Origin: Labia minor
Lineage: Eukaryota > Arthropoda > Insecta > Dermaptera > Spongiphoridae
Reading direction: 5' to 3'
Assembly: GCA_963082975.1 (NCBI GenBank)
Contig: OY720344.1
Location: 5,257,580 to 5,321,579 of the forward strand
Length of the DNA stretch: 64,000 nucleotides
The first letter of the stretch is position 1. Each line of letters starts with the position of its first letter. This document shows, in pieces, positions 46,792 to 58,615 of the stretch. Both the position numbers and the translations under genes were made by a program. Under the pieces are notes generated by a model. That model was not told the origin of the DNA, made no database searches, and worked only from the letters and a program-made list of their open reading frames with translations.

Positions 46792-47674
46792 TTATATTAA
46801 AAATTAAATTTAATACACCTAATAAGTTAACACTACATTTATTATATATATATATATATATAATTATAAATATTATTTTCATATAGTTATAAAACAATAA
46901 ATAATTAATATCTTAATCCCCAATATAAATGACTAACGAATAAGTAAATTAAAAAAAAGAAAAACAAAACAAATCCTTTCACGAGTGGCAAAATTTTTTA
47001 AAATTTCCCCATTAAAACCCCATCAACAAAATAATAGTTCATAAGTTTTTTTTTCATTTTTATTTTGTTTTAAAATCATGACAAAATACAAAGTCTATAA
47101 GGCACTTCAATTGATTAATTAATTTGAATCTTGAAATAATGTAATCCTTTTAAGATTATATCTAGTAAACATTATTAAAAAAAAACTTAATCACCACAAA
47201 TGGTACAATTCTATTAATTCTATATTGACATATTTATCTAAAATATCATTTATATACTTATAATACTATATATATATCTATATAATGAATACATGAGTAA
47301 TGAGATGTTATCACTTTTTTTTTAACCTAAGTAGTTCAATTCAAATTGTTTTTTTTTCTCTTTGTATCTTATTTTAAAGATAATAACTAAAAGAATATGA
47401 ATAAATGAGAATAAGATAACCAATGATTTCTTGACTTGAATAAAAAATAAAAAAAAGTAAATAAAATAGAAGTGTAATCATTTAATCCATTAGGATTAAA
47501 ATATTTTAATTTTTTTTTTTACAAAAATAAACAAATAAATAATAGATATCGGTATTATTTTTGTTTATCCCCCTTTTCTCTCAGTAGTTATAAATTATAT
47601 TTTATAAAAGTGAGAAAAATCAAGTGGGGATAAATATTCTTTTTAAATATCAAAGATCTTTTAAAGATAAAAAT
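46792..47674. other. Intergenic AT-rich
   Basis: An AT run lies at about 46843-46862. Nothing else was recognised. Confidence 0.5.
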
Positions 47675-48595
47675 TCTGGAGTGTCTGCACTCGACTATGT
47701 CGCAAATTTGAATTGGATTAATTAACATATATTATATATTTAAATTAATTAATTATAAATTATAAATTAAAATTAATAAATAATATTTATTAAATCAGCG
47801 CGTGTTTGGCTCTTTGTTGATGGCACCACGTCACGTGTTAGCGCGTGTTATGCAGTGTTAAAAAATTAATTCAGGTACTTTCAGCGATTCAATCAAGCTG
47901 AAATTCTATATATAGCAGTTTTATACAATTTTTAATCAAGTAAAATACTATAAAACATATATCTTTATTTTTACGGTCACTCTAGAGCAGTGATTCTCAA
48001 CATGGGCGATATCGCCCCCTGGGGGCGATTATTTGACTATACAATTTTGGGGGGCGAAATCATTTTCAACTCTAAAAAAAAGGTAAGATGATTTTGCGAA
48101 CAGGCTTTTTAAACATTTCCTCGTTTTTTCAATGTGGTTCTAAAAAAAGGTCAGATGATTTTGCAATCAGGTTCTGAAACTCGATTTTTCAATATGGCTC
48201 TAAGTATCACCTAGTGTACCTACCTTATATTAGGGATTATCATGCAATTTTTATCTATAAAAATTTATAGGGGGGCGAATTAAGAAGCGTCTTACAAAGG
48301 GGGCGTTTGGTCCAAAAAGGTTGAGAAACACTGCTCTAGAGGAAAAGAAAATCAAAACTTGGTAGATTTCTCAAAAGTTGATAGAAAATTATGAATTTTA
48401 AATAATGCCCGTGTACCAAACTTCATTATTCTAGCTAAACCGTTTTTGTGTAATCTTGTCCAAACAAACACTCACACATTCTTCTCAATCTTAGTGAAAA
48501 TGACTCAGGGACCTTCAAATCGTATAAAAACATCCAAATCTCGATATCGAAAATGATTCATGATCGCAATATTATATCTGGCGAGATAGTAAAAA
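47675..48595 (-). mobile_element. HINE-B repeat with a nested hAT MITE
   Basis: In plus reading it starts CTGGAGTGTCTGCACTCGAC and ends GGCGAGATAGTAAAAA. The hairpin arm has one change (CTGCAC for CTCCAC). The core CCACGTCACGTGTTAGCGCG and the AAATTCTATATATAGCAG block are conserved. It is split by 47988-48333. Confidence 0.8.
47988..48333. mobile_element. hAT MITE nested in HINE-B, 346 bp
   Basis: Ends CAGTGATTCTCAAC and GTTGAGAAACACTG, with the perfect 8-bp duplication CTCTAGAG at 47980-47987 and 48334-48341. A palindromic GATATCGCCCCCTGGGGGCG lies close to the left end. Confidence 0.92.
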
Positions 48596-48724
48596 TGAGC
48601 TGTGGTCAAGCACCACAACGACATACGATTTGAAATAAATTAATTTTAAAACAACATTATATATAAAAAAAATACTTTTAAAACTTGAATTAAAATGACT
48701 AAAGTATATTATCTTGGTTTGTAC

Positions 48725-48881
48725 TTTTACTTTCCCGCATACTTCGTATAAGGGAAGTATTGGAATAGTCAAAAATTGCAACTTCGAGATTTCGATAAAT
48801 CTTGACGTTTTAGACCTCCCTGAGTCGGAAAATACCATTTTTCGAATTATGTCTCTCTGTGTGTGTATGTATGTATGTATG

Positions 48882-48912
<31 letters not shown>

Positions 48913-49358
48913 TGTCTGTTAAGCAAATTTACTCAAAAACTAATCAAGCTAGGATTTCGAAATTTGGTACATTGAATAATCACAGTTTGTAAATTTCTAT
49001 CAAAATTTCGTCAAAATCGGTTAACCGGAAGTGGTACTTTACCTACACTGGTTGCGTTTACCTTTCAAGTAAAGTACCAGTTTGCTTCGAGATATTTGCT
49101 TCCTATTTTGTATATAGATTAAAAATATGAAAAAAATTCAGATACCAAATTTCATCATGATCTGACAACCGGAAGTGACATTTTACCTATACAAGTAGCG
49201 TTAGGTGTAAATTATAAATATATATAATAGTCTTAAACCATTTTACTTTATAATTTAAATTAATTAGTTTGTTTATTTTTATTGTTGTTAAAACATAATA
49301 ATAATAACCTAATTACCTATTTATATGCGGGAAAGTCTAGGGGAGGACACTCCCGAAT
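48725..49358 (+). mobile_element. HINE-C repeat, single full-length copy
   Basis: It starts TTTTACTTTCCCGCATACTT and ends ATGCGGGAAAGTCTAGGGGA, then GGACACTCCCG. The 12-bp motif ACTTTCCCGCAT is inverted at 49325-49336. The 3' end folds as GGGAG-GACA-CTCCC. A GTAT/ATGT tetranucleotide run spans about 48864-48910. The interior carries AACCGGAAGTGGTACTTTAC-type blocks. The plan is the same as HINE-A and HINE-B, with different sequence. Confidence 0.75.
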
Positions 49359-49409
49359 TTTAATTTTAATTACTCAATTATTAATTACTACTATAAGTAA
49401 AAAAATTCC

Positions 49410-49615
49410 GACAATGAATATAAAATAAAACGTTGGAAACTACCACTTCCGGTTTCTGGATATACACCAAAAGTTGATGAATTTATACTACTGATTAAGT
49501 AAATATACCAAATTTTATCAAAATTCGTTGAGCCGTTCAAGCTTTACGGACACACAATAGAAAGACGGAAGGACTATGCTATGGAAATGCTAAAAATACC
49601 TTTTTATATATCATT
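49410..49615 (-). repeat. HINE-A internal fragment
   Basis: ACTACCACTTCCGGTTTCTG, AAATATACCAAATTTTATCA and GAGCCGTTCAAGC match the long form of HINE-A at 55447-55560 and 63205-63310. Neither terminus is present. Confidence 0.65.
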
Positions 49616-49654
49616 AGTGTCAATATCACTTAATCTATCTATCTATCTCTGTGG

Positions 49655-50545
49655 CTCTACGGAACTCTTTCTTGGCTGCAGCAACCACACCCCTCTATTC
49701 TGAGCCACAACCTTCCAGTCCCTATCCTCTCCCATCCTTTCCCACATTATCCACCCACCGTGTCCTTGGTCTTTCAAGTGGACGTTTTCCACTCAGTCTC
49801 CCTACCAATATATTTTTCGCCAGTCTATCTTCTCCCATTCTAGCCACGTGTCCTGCCCACCGTATAGCCTTCTCGATTTTATAATTCTAACTATATCTGG
49901 AGATGCATAGAGGTCATGAAATTCCTCGTTGTGCAATCTTCGCCATTCCCCGTTGACCTTTCTTTGGCCCATAAATGCTTCACAGAATCCTAAATCTACT
50001 CTCGTCCCCTAAGGTCATAGACCATGCCTCACATCTATATAATACAACCGGTAAAATAATTGTTTTATATATATAATGTTGTGTTGCTTCCTAAATAAAA
50101 AGATGATTTTATTATTTTATTATAATTATATAAAAAAAATTAATTCATTAGTTAATTATAATAGTTACCTAAATAAAAAGAAACAACAGTTGAGTCTATT
50201 ACAATAACAACATTAAATTATTAAACATTTGTTTTGGTTATTTATATTTAGAACGATTAAAAGTTTATTTATTGTCACTTGATCCTTATTAGTTCTACAT
50301 AGGTAGCACAGGAATGCTCTTACATATATTTTAACTTTTGTCCTCTTTGATAATAATTTTGACGCGATAAGCCCCTTTATTGCATGATAACAGCCGTTTC
50401 CCGATTGTAACTCTGCTTTAAACTCATCTCGAATATTATTATCTTTCGTTATCCCAGAATCTAAGTATTTGAATTTTTCTACATTTTCAAATTCTATATC
50501 TTGTATGTTATGTGAATATATCACTTTGGACCATAAATTAGACAT
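49655..50545 (-). pseudogene. LINE remnant (RTE/CR1-type reverse transcriptase C-terminus)
   Basis: On the minus strand, 50545-50290 reads FENVEKFKYLDSGITKDNNI and then CYHAIKGLIASKLLSKRTKV. This is the conserved stretch after the polymerase core of these LINEs. Further down, 49965-49690 keeps RRLHNEEFHDLY, GHVARMGEDRL and GKRPLERP across frame changes, the C-terminal domain before the 3' UTR. Stops and a short AT-rich insertion near 50060-50210 show it is dead. Confidence 0.75.
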
Positions 50546-50560
50546 TAGAAAGATTCTTTG

Positions 50561-50607
50561 CTTATCTCAAAAGGAAATGTTTATATCCAATCCAGTAATA
50601 GAAATGA

Positions 50608-50653
<46 letters not shown>

Positions 50654-51509
50654 TTCTATTTCTATACGGAAATGTTTTCTAAATGAATCATCAATTCAAA
50701 GAAATTTTTAAATTATAAATGAATTATTTTCATTGATAGCAATATCATCACTCAGTTCCATCTGTTGTTTAATCATGAATAAATTTCTGGTTATAATTAT
50801 ATTTATAGTATATAGTATCTAGAGTAACATGTGTGAATTATAATACAAATAATAATAAAATAATTTGAATTAAATATATATATATATATGAAAAATACAT
50901 TAAAAAAAATATTTTTAATAGCAGGTATTCGCGAGTATTTAATTAAATATTTTATTATTTTTTTTTTACTAGAAAAGTGCTTTTCATAGTTAATATTATA
51001 AATTTATAAATAAATCATCATTTTTCATACTATATAATGAAAATTGATTATATCAATGTTTTTATCGATAGTAGGTATAATATTCTATAAAAAATAATAA
51101 TGTATAAAAAGTTAATAAATATTACTTTCCAATTTATATTAAATATAATCTATTTTTAATTATTTATTTATTTTTTTTATAAAAATCTATAGGAAAAAAA
51201 AATAATAAATTTAGAGCATGATAATATATCATCCATGACAAATATAATATATTATTATAAGATATATGAAACTATTAATTAAAATGATATACTGTTTATA
51301 TATTATTTTGGAAGAAATATACAATCAATGTCGGTCAATTTCAACATATATTTACATAAATATTTATTTAGTTTGTTATGAACCTCTTCCATCTTATTAG
51401 TAAATATTTTTGTTAGAATTATAAAATTTCGTAACAAGGATATAGTTCATAATAAATAGTATTTTCATATTAGTAAAATTGTAACAAATAATATAAAATA
51501 AATAAAATA
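50561..51509. other. AT-rich, no gene
   Basis: An AT microsatellite spans about 50611-50648 and a shorter one about 50874-50889. Nothing else was recognised. Confidence 0.5.
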
Positions 51510-51948
51510 AGCTGGAGTGTCTCCACTCGAGTATCTCGCAAATTTGAATTGGATTCATTAACATATATTATATTTAAATTAAATTTAATTAATTATAAAA
51601 TAAAATTAATAAATAATATTTATTTATGTTTGGATCTTTGTTGATGTCATCACGTCACGTGTTGGCGCGTGATTTGCAGTGAAAGTGTTAAAAAATTAAT
51701 TCCGGTCGTTTCAGCGATTCAATCAAGCTGAAATTCTATATATAGTAGTTTTATACAATTTTTACTCATGTGAAAAACTATCAATCTTTATTTTTACGGT
51801 CACTTTAGTGGAAAAAAATCAAAATGTGATAGGTAATGACCCCCTTCCGGTTAAGCTACATTTCTCAAAGAAAGAAAACTACGATTTTTAATAATTCCCG
51901 TATACCAAATTTCATTATTCTAGCTCAAACCGTTTTTGCGAAATCTCG

Positions 51949-51996
<48 letters not shown>

Positions 51997-52092
51997 TACA
52001 TAGCCATTTTTCTCAGCCTTAGTGAAAATGATTCAGGAACCTTAAAAACCTATAAAAACATCAAAATCGAAAATTTTTTGGCGAGATAGTAA
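51510..52092 (-). mobile_element. HINE-B repeat, near full-length
   Basis: In plus reading it starts AGCTGGAGTGTCTCCACTCG and ends TTGGCGAGATAGTAATAA. The internal microsatellite is expanded to a long CA run at 51955-51990. The 5' end is slightly eroded. Confidence 0.82.
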
Positions 52093-52882
52093 TAATCCAA
52101 TATTATTCAAAGATTTAGTAATTTGAAATAAATATACCTGGTTTGTTAATAATAATAATAAATTCCAATATGAAAAATTAAACTCATAAGCTAAAAATTT
52201 ATTAATAGTAATTAACTTTTTAACAATTTATTATTTAGAATTGGACAATTATGAACAAGTCAATATTAAATTCAATTAAATTTCAATGTAAAATATTGAT
52301 TATTTTAAATTAAATAGACTCCAATATAATATATATATATATATATATTATTAATTCGAAAACAATTAATTTTATAGAATTCTTTCATGAAATCATATCT
52401 ATAATAATGTATTATTAATAATATTGATAATAAATGTAATAATACTGTATAAATAAAGAACAATTTACTTTTGCAAAATTATTTTTTTTGAATTACTTGT
52501 ATGTGGATTTATTGAATATATAAAATTGATCTAGTAATAATATATCTACTAAATATATATATGAGAAAAATTAAAATTATAATGAATTATTATCACATTA
52601 GAAAAATAGATATATATTCCCATTGCATGTTGATGATTGGAAAGTAAAATAATTTATGAATTATAATAAAGTTTATTAATAACTAATGTTTCACGTTGGG
52701 TACCAATATAATAGGTTGATAAATATTTCGATGCCCCACGTTGGGCAGTCAATATAATAGTTGGATAATAATCAAGATATTAATGATAATATATATGTAA
52801 ATGAATAATAAAAGAAATCCAAATGTTATATACAAAATAAGCCACTCTGGCTTGAGTTAGGATTGGTTTAGAACAAAGAAAA
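52093..52882. other. AT-rich with a short imperfect duplication
   Basis: CACGTTGGGTACCAATATAATAG at about 52692 and CACGTTGGGCAGTCAATATAATAG at about 52737 form a 45-bp-spaced imperfect repeat. The second contains CCCACGTTGGG, a small palindrome. No gene was seen. Confidence 0.45.
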
Positions 52883-53045
52883 TAAGTTGACCTGTGGCCA
52901 GGCCCGAACCGACCGACGGTTTGAAATAAATTTATTTCCAGCTACAGAAACAATTTCAAATAATTTTAATTTAAATGTATCTATTAATGTAATAAAAAAC
53001 AGCTATGGATAGAACATAAATATTTTTAATTTTATTTTATTTAGA
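52883..53045 (-). repeat. HINE-A 3' part, truncated
   Basis: AAGTTGACCTGTGGCCAGGC, CCGAACCGACCGACGG and the following AT-rich block match HINE-A. The copy stops at the junction with the LINE 3' end at 53046. Confidence 0.75.
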
Positions 53046-53046
53046 A

Positions 53047-53660
53047 CTAGCTGCTCAGAGCTCCTTCGTCGCTCTTCGCATCTAGACGGGGGCTCCGCCC
53101 CCTGTACCCCCCCCCCGAGTGTCCCTATTCTCTGAGCTATAACCATCTAACTCCTAACCTGTCCCATCTCTCTCACGTTCCTTCCTACATTGTCCACCCT
53201 GTTCCCAATTGGTCTTCCACACAGACGGTTTCCAATCGAACTCCCAACCAATATATTTTTCCTCTCCCATTCTAGCCATGTGCCCTGCCGATCCCAGCCT
53301 TCTCTATTTTATGACCTATATCTAGAGATGCATAGAGGTCATGCAATTCCTTGTTATGCAGTCTCCGCTATTCCCCGGTGACCTCATCTTTCTTTGGCCC
53401 ATAAATGCTGGGAAGAATCCCATTCTCAAATACTCTGAATCTATTCTCATCTCCCAGGGTTATAGACCATGCCTCCCACCCATATAATACAATTAATAAT
53501 TTAATAATTTTAATCCCCTTTGATAATAATTTCCAGATTGTAACCTCGATTTAAATTCTTTGCAAATATTATTCTCTGATACTAATTATTTTGTCTTATC
53601 ACTATTAATTTCAAACCCCATCAATTTTCCTGCCTCGATTAATTTTTTTATGCTACTTTA
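53047..53660 (-). pseudogene. LINE remnant, 3' end of the same family as 49655-50545
   Basis: Bases 53047-53120 hold the probable 3' terminus (CTAGCTGCTCAGAGCTCC, GGGGGCTCCGCCCCCTGTAC). The block at 53160-53480 parallels 49700-50050 (TGGTCTTCCACACAGACG, CATTCTAGCCATGTGCCC, GAGATGCATAGAGGTCAT). At 53600-53640 the minus strand gives GKLMGFEI, part of the reverse transcriptase. It is frame-broken. Confidence 0.72.
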
Positions 53661-54483
53661 AATGTTATTAATTTATTTAAAAAAAAATCAAAGTAAACAA
53701 AATAAAAATAAAATATAAAATTAGCATAACACTAAACTACTATAAAAATAATATTAAAAAATATATTATATATTAAAATCTTACGTGAAAATCCAATTAT
53801 GAGATCAAATTTTCTTAATTAAAATAATTTACTCACATAATCTTAAAAATTAATAGTATTAAATTATAGCCGTAATGTGAATGATTTCAAAGTTTAAAAG
53901 GCCAATAAGATCAATTGAGATATTGTAAATATCAATAGATATATAAAAAGATTTTTATCTGCACATTGCTCAGAATTTAAATTACCGCCAAATTATCGCC
54001 ACCAGCGCCTCTATGATCTAGTATGGTAACTAAACTATTTTTCATTAATTATTCTTTATAATTTTTTTAAAATTTTTCTAATTAAAAAATCGAAAATCGG
54101 GCTTCGAGGTCTGGTGGCCAGCCCCTTTGTGCTTCCGTGTAAAAAATTACAGGTCCCTGCGTGCGATAGATATGGCTGGAGAGCTCGGTCAGACAGACAG
54201 ACAGGCAGGCAGACAGACAGACACATTACACTTGCTTTTATTATTATAGATATATATGTAAGACCAGGCTGTGACGCCATTGTTAGAAAGGATAGATACA
54301 ATTTGTAATAGAAAAATAATAAATAATAACAAAAGATAAGAAATTGAACTATATAAGTCATAATATTACAAAATGTCAAAATTTTAAAAATAGCCTAAAT
54401 ATTTTCAATTATATTTATGAAATTATATGAAAGAAAAAAAATTTTTTTTTTTTTCAAATTTTTGTTTATTTTGAATTGAAAAG
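53661..54483. other. AT-rich with a chimeric repeat at 54089-54300
   Basis: Bases 54089-54300 combine an unknown GC-richer part (GGCTTCGAGGTCTGGTGGCC), a CAGACAGACAGACAGGCAGG run at about 54191-54222 and a HINE-A tail (ATATATGTAAGACCAGGCTG). No gene was seen. Confidence 0.45.
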
Positions 54484-57393
54484 ATTTACCAGTAAATTTT
54501 GTCTATTCAAAGGGTCAAAACAAAAACCAATACAAAAGGTACCAGTAAGACCCATGCAAATTGGATCCCATCATTGTATTCCTTTGTTAAAAGGGGAGTA
54601 TATACAGAAAATTTGTGTTGAGAGTCATTCAGTGTTCAGTTCTCTTGGCAAGCAGTTGCTCTCAAGGAATTTTCTGACCAACACAACCAAACTATCTTCA
54701 ATATTTCTTCCCTCATCTGTCTTCTTCATTTTATTATATATCATTAATTATTTTTGTTTTTTTTTTTATTTCAGAATAGATTTAAAACAGGAGTGGAATG
54801 TTCTTCACAATATCATAGAAGAAGGACTCAATTACTACATCATAGAGCATCCTTTGACGTTTTCCAGGATGAATCAATAAGAATTGAAACCCCGGAAAGA
54901 TTAGTTGGTGGTGACATCAATTTTTTAGATATAATGGCAAATAAAGAAAATATTCCGCCGAACGAGGATGACATCGAGACGGTGATAAATCACCCGATTA
55001 ATCGTCGACGAAGGAGGAGAAGAAATCTGGACTCAACAGGTAATATAGATTCAATAGAAAAATAAATTTCTATTATAATTTAAGAATTTAATGTGGCCAG
55101 GTCCGAACCGACCGACGGTTTGAGGTAAATTAATTTCCAGTTACAGAAATAATTTCAAATAATTTTAATATATCTATTTATGTAATAAAAAAGAGATATG
55201 GATACATAAATAATAAATATAAACATTTTTAATTTTATTTTATTTATAATATATATGCAAGACCAGTGTGACGTCATGAATGGCTGGATGATGTCATATA
55301 ATTTTAAATCAAGAAAAAACTAATAAATATGATTTTCCCGAGGATAAAACCAATACAAAGTGCATGATTCGTGGTGATATATAAAATAAATCTCCTCATG
55401 TGGAATTTGGTGTGAAAATAACCCTTCCCTTCCTATCGTCGATCGTTAATACTACCACTTCCGGTTTCCGGATTTGCACCAAAAGTTGATCAATTCATCC
55501 CACTGATGCATTAAGTAAATATACCAAATTTCATCGAAATTCGTTCAGCCGTTCAAGTTGATTTATACGGACACACAGCGGACGGACATCATGCTAAAAA
55601 ATACTTTTACCTATTAAAAAATGCATGATTGGTGGAGATATTTAAAAATCTCCACATGTGAAATTTGCTGTGAAAACAATACCTCCCTTTCTATCGTCGG
55701 TCGGTAAAAAATAGGAGATCGCACTTTAATATTTAGTGCAAGGATCTGATCAGATCTGATCTCGACTCCTTGCCTTGGTGGGAGAGCAGGGCCGGTCAGC
55801 GCATTTTGGGAATCCATCCATGGTTCTGGGTTGCACCGCAGGGCAGCACAAGGCTGCCAATCCCAGCGGAAGAATTACCCAAATTTAAAAATAACAATTT
55901 ATCTTAAAATTAACTAAATTAATTAATTAAATAAGTTTCGCCCATTACAGAAATTATTAAAATAATTTTATTCCATAAGCTAGTTAGGTGAAATTTTTCT
56001 TTGAAATAAATACTATTTTATTATTATTTTCAAGTAAAATTTCTTAATACAAAATAAATTATAAAAAAACAATTTTTTATTATTAATAATTCCCAAATAA
56101 TTTTAAGTTGTAGGAAATAATATTTGAAATTCCTTAAATTTCTCATATAAAATAGAAAAAAATTTTAAAAAAATTAAATGAAATTTTTAATTTTTTGTTT
56201 GTTTGGTGTTTACAAAATGACTACCTAATTATTCATAGATACGATTTGTAGGAGGCGATGCATGCATGTCTCTCTATTCATGATGACTCATGAACCCTTC
56301 GTTATTATTTTTTTTCCCTTTATAGTTTAAGTCCTTTTTCTATGCTCTTTTTTTATCAATCAGGTATGCATACCCAAGCGAGTAATTTTTGTTGATGAAA
56401 AAATCACCCCAGAATATATTTATTCACTGATACTATATGTATTCACTTGCAAATTTCTAATTATCTTTTATTTATTCCCCTTCCCCCTATTTTAATTCAT
56501 TTAATTTAAAATTTCTACTAATGATGAAAATAAAGTATAATCTTTATGTAAATACGTATCAATCTTAATGGCACTTTAAAATTTATATAAAAAACTAAGC
56601 ATTATATAGACATATCATTTTAATCATGAATATTATTTATATGCGACTAGTTTAATTTCAAATCAATTTTAAAAAAGATTGCTATCTATCTATGTCACGT
56701 TAAGAACTTGAACGAATATTTATTATAAATCTTTCAATTTTATTTATCTTTCAGAGACCATTAAAATTTCAATAGAAAAAAAACAACTAATATCGTACAT
56801 TATGGTTGATGATCAAAAAATTCAAGTAATTTTCCTTATAAAATAGAAAAACATTTTTTATTATTTCAAATCGATGGTCATTGTTTACCAAACGGGAAGG
56901 TTCACGGATTTGGATGAAACTTTGCCAGTGGAATCCTTTTTTAATTACAAAGAAAATTTCCTTATTCAATATTTCTCTGTCTCTTCTAGTTTACGAGATA
57001 AATAAAGATTTTTTAAGTTTAACAGATTAACTGGTTATGAACGTCGAAATGTCCAGCCATTAAATAATGTTTTATTGAGTAATTTTTATCTCGTAAACTA
57101 GAAGAGACAAATATTGCATAAAAAAAGTTATTTGGAATTGAATAAAAAAATATGTTTTTTTTTTAAAACACCATTTATTTATTTAAATAAAATAAATGGT
57201 ATATTTCACCACATGGACGCCAAACATGCAGGGAAAGGAAAAGAATACGAAGGACATTTCATTGTATATCCACAAACTTTTCTGTTTTTTTTTCTTTTTC
57301 TACTATAATTGATAACGATGTCTATTTGAAATATAATTTACGTTTTTCGTTGCAGGTTTGGCGCCCACGCTTTCATTTTTTAGATATGATTAA
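54484..57393 (+). CDS. Unrecognised gene, last two or three exons (partial model)
   Basis: I do not recognise the product. Exon B, 54775-55039, is the best supported. It is open for 88 codons between a strong acceptor (T-run then TTTCAG) and GT, with protein-like composition: RFKTGVECSSQYHRRRTQL, RASFDVFQDES, NKENIPPNEDD and a basic run INRRRRRRRN. Exon A, 54484-54544, ends at a good donor CCA|GTAAGA and joins in phase. A possible exon C, 57356-57393, follows TTTTTCGTTGCAG. It adds GLAPTLSFFRYD and a stop, also in phase. No start codon fits exon A, so earlier exons must lie upstream. The proposed last intron contains a HINE-A copy and foldback arms, which weakens the exon C call. The NKENIPP and basic tract suggest a small regulatory, perhaps nuclear, protein. 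That is only a guess. Confidence 0.45.
55092..55712 (-). mobile_element. HINE-A repeat, long form
   Basis: It runs from the 3' hairpin side (TGTGGCCAGGTCCGAACCGA) to the 5' end (CTATCGTCGGTCGGTAAAAAA). The long form has an extra middle part with ACTACCACTTCCGGTTTCCG, CGTTCAGCCGTTCAAG and a GGAC-rich run (CACAGCGGACGGACATC). GTGACGTCATG is present near 55269. Confidence 0.82.
55713..56876. other. Intergenic or intron, mostly AT-rich
   Basis: Bases 55737-55870 are GC-richer (GATCTGATCAGATCTGATC, GGTTGCACCGCAGGGCAGC) and look like a piece of an unidentified element or exon. The rest is plain AT-rich DNA. Confidence 0.4.
56877..57150. repeat. Foldback repeat, left arm and partial right arm
   Basis: The left arm 56880-57003 (TTGTTTACCAAACGGGAAGG, TCTTCTAGTTTACGAGATAA) is inverted from 57085 (ATCTCGTAAACTAGAAGAGA) to about 57146. 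There the right arm stops after GGAATTGAATAAAAA. The missing outer end appears at 58085-58152. Confidence 0.75.
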
Positions 57394-58084
57394 TTGTAAG
57401 GAAATCATGGTGTGTGTGGTGAAATTATTTTCTCCTTTTTAGTGCATTTAAATAAAAGCGTGTTTTTAAAAAGTTTTTTAATTCCTTTTTTAGTCTTGAC
57501 AGAAATTTCGCCCGGTTTATGATTTCAGGTTATAATATGAATGTTGAAAGAATCTAATTGAGGTCGATTTTTCACCTCAAATCGGTGGTATAGGAGACTG
57601 ATTATTATTATTATTAGATTATTGGTATACATATACATATATCTTTTCAAAAACAATATCGCCATTACTTTGATATTCAATTAAATTAAAAAATATATTA
57701 TTTTTACAAAATAATTAAACATGATTTAAATTAATTTAATTAAAATGATAACTTTTAGAATAAATTATTTAATTCAAATGAGTTACGAGGGCAGGATTAT
57801 AAGTCCTTGACTTTTTGAAGAAACCCAGGTTTTTGGATAAAAAATTAAATTAGCTTTTATTAATATACTCGTATATATTTATAGATAAATGCTTTTTTTC
57901 AATATTATGCAATATGTGATTACTAATTGATAAAAATAATACCTCCTAGGTCACCTATGACCAAGGATGAACCGGAATATTGCAATGTCATTGTAGTTAC
58001 ATATGTGCGCGAAATTTCAGCTCATTCGAACTTTGGGAAGTGGGTCAATGAATTTGACGACAGGACACGAATTAAAACTAAATA
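57151..58084. other. Segment between the two halves of a foldback arm
   Basis: It contains the possible exon C of the unrecognised gene and an inverted pair AAACACCATTTATT / AATAAATGGT near 57167-57200. A TTA trinucleotide run lies near 57603. About 930 bp could be an insertion into the foldback arm. Confidence 0.45.
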
Positions 58085-58152
58085 AAAGGGTGTAAAAAGG
58101 AATCCACTGGCAAAGTTTCATCCAAATCCCTGAAGCTTCCTGTTTGGTAAAC
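58085..58152. repeat. Foldback repeat, outer right arm
   Basis: AAAAAGGAATCCACTGGCAA, AGTTTCATCCAAATCC and GAAGCTTCCTGTTTGGTAAA match the outer arm of 35573-36059 and complete the arm broken at 57150. Confidence 0.7.
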
Positions 58153-58574
58153 AATTACCCAAATCGATATTTACTCTTTAAAAACATATCAAGTCTTATT
58201 ATAATTTCAGGATGACCTTTAATACATTTTAATTTAATACTTTTATTTCTTCAATCAAGTCGAAATTGTGTTTCATCAGATATCGAGATTTTGTCCAAAT
58301 GTTTTCAAAGAACCAATGAATATTTTAAAGGATAGTACATTATCGTGCAATATCAAGAATTGTCTGATGATAATATTTGGGTCACTTTAGGCAATTAGCT
58401 TCATGAAAATTGAGAAATTGACTATGTACAATAACATCAGGATAATTAAAAATGAAAAATGTAGTTTATTTTTTTTTTTATTACATTAGGATTGATTTTA
58501 TAAGTATTAAAAAAAATTATCACCTTTAGGATTTAAATATATTTTTTCAAGAATTTTATTAATCTGCTTATCTT

Positions 58575-58615
<41 letters not shown>

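Noticed and set aside
48714-48992. 92-codon ORF with CVCMYVCMYVC repeats
   Set aside because: It is translation of the tetranucleotide microsatellite in HINE-C.
54114-54379. ORFs with CLSVCLPVCLSD or RQTGRQTDR repeats
   Set aside because: They are produced by the CAGA/GACA microsatellite in a chimeric repeat.
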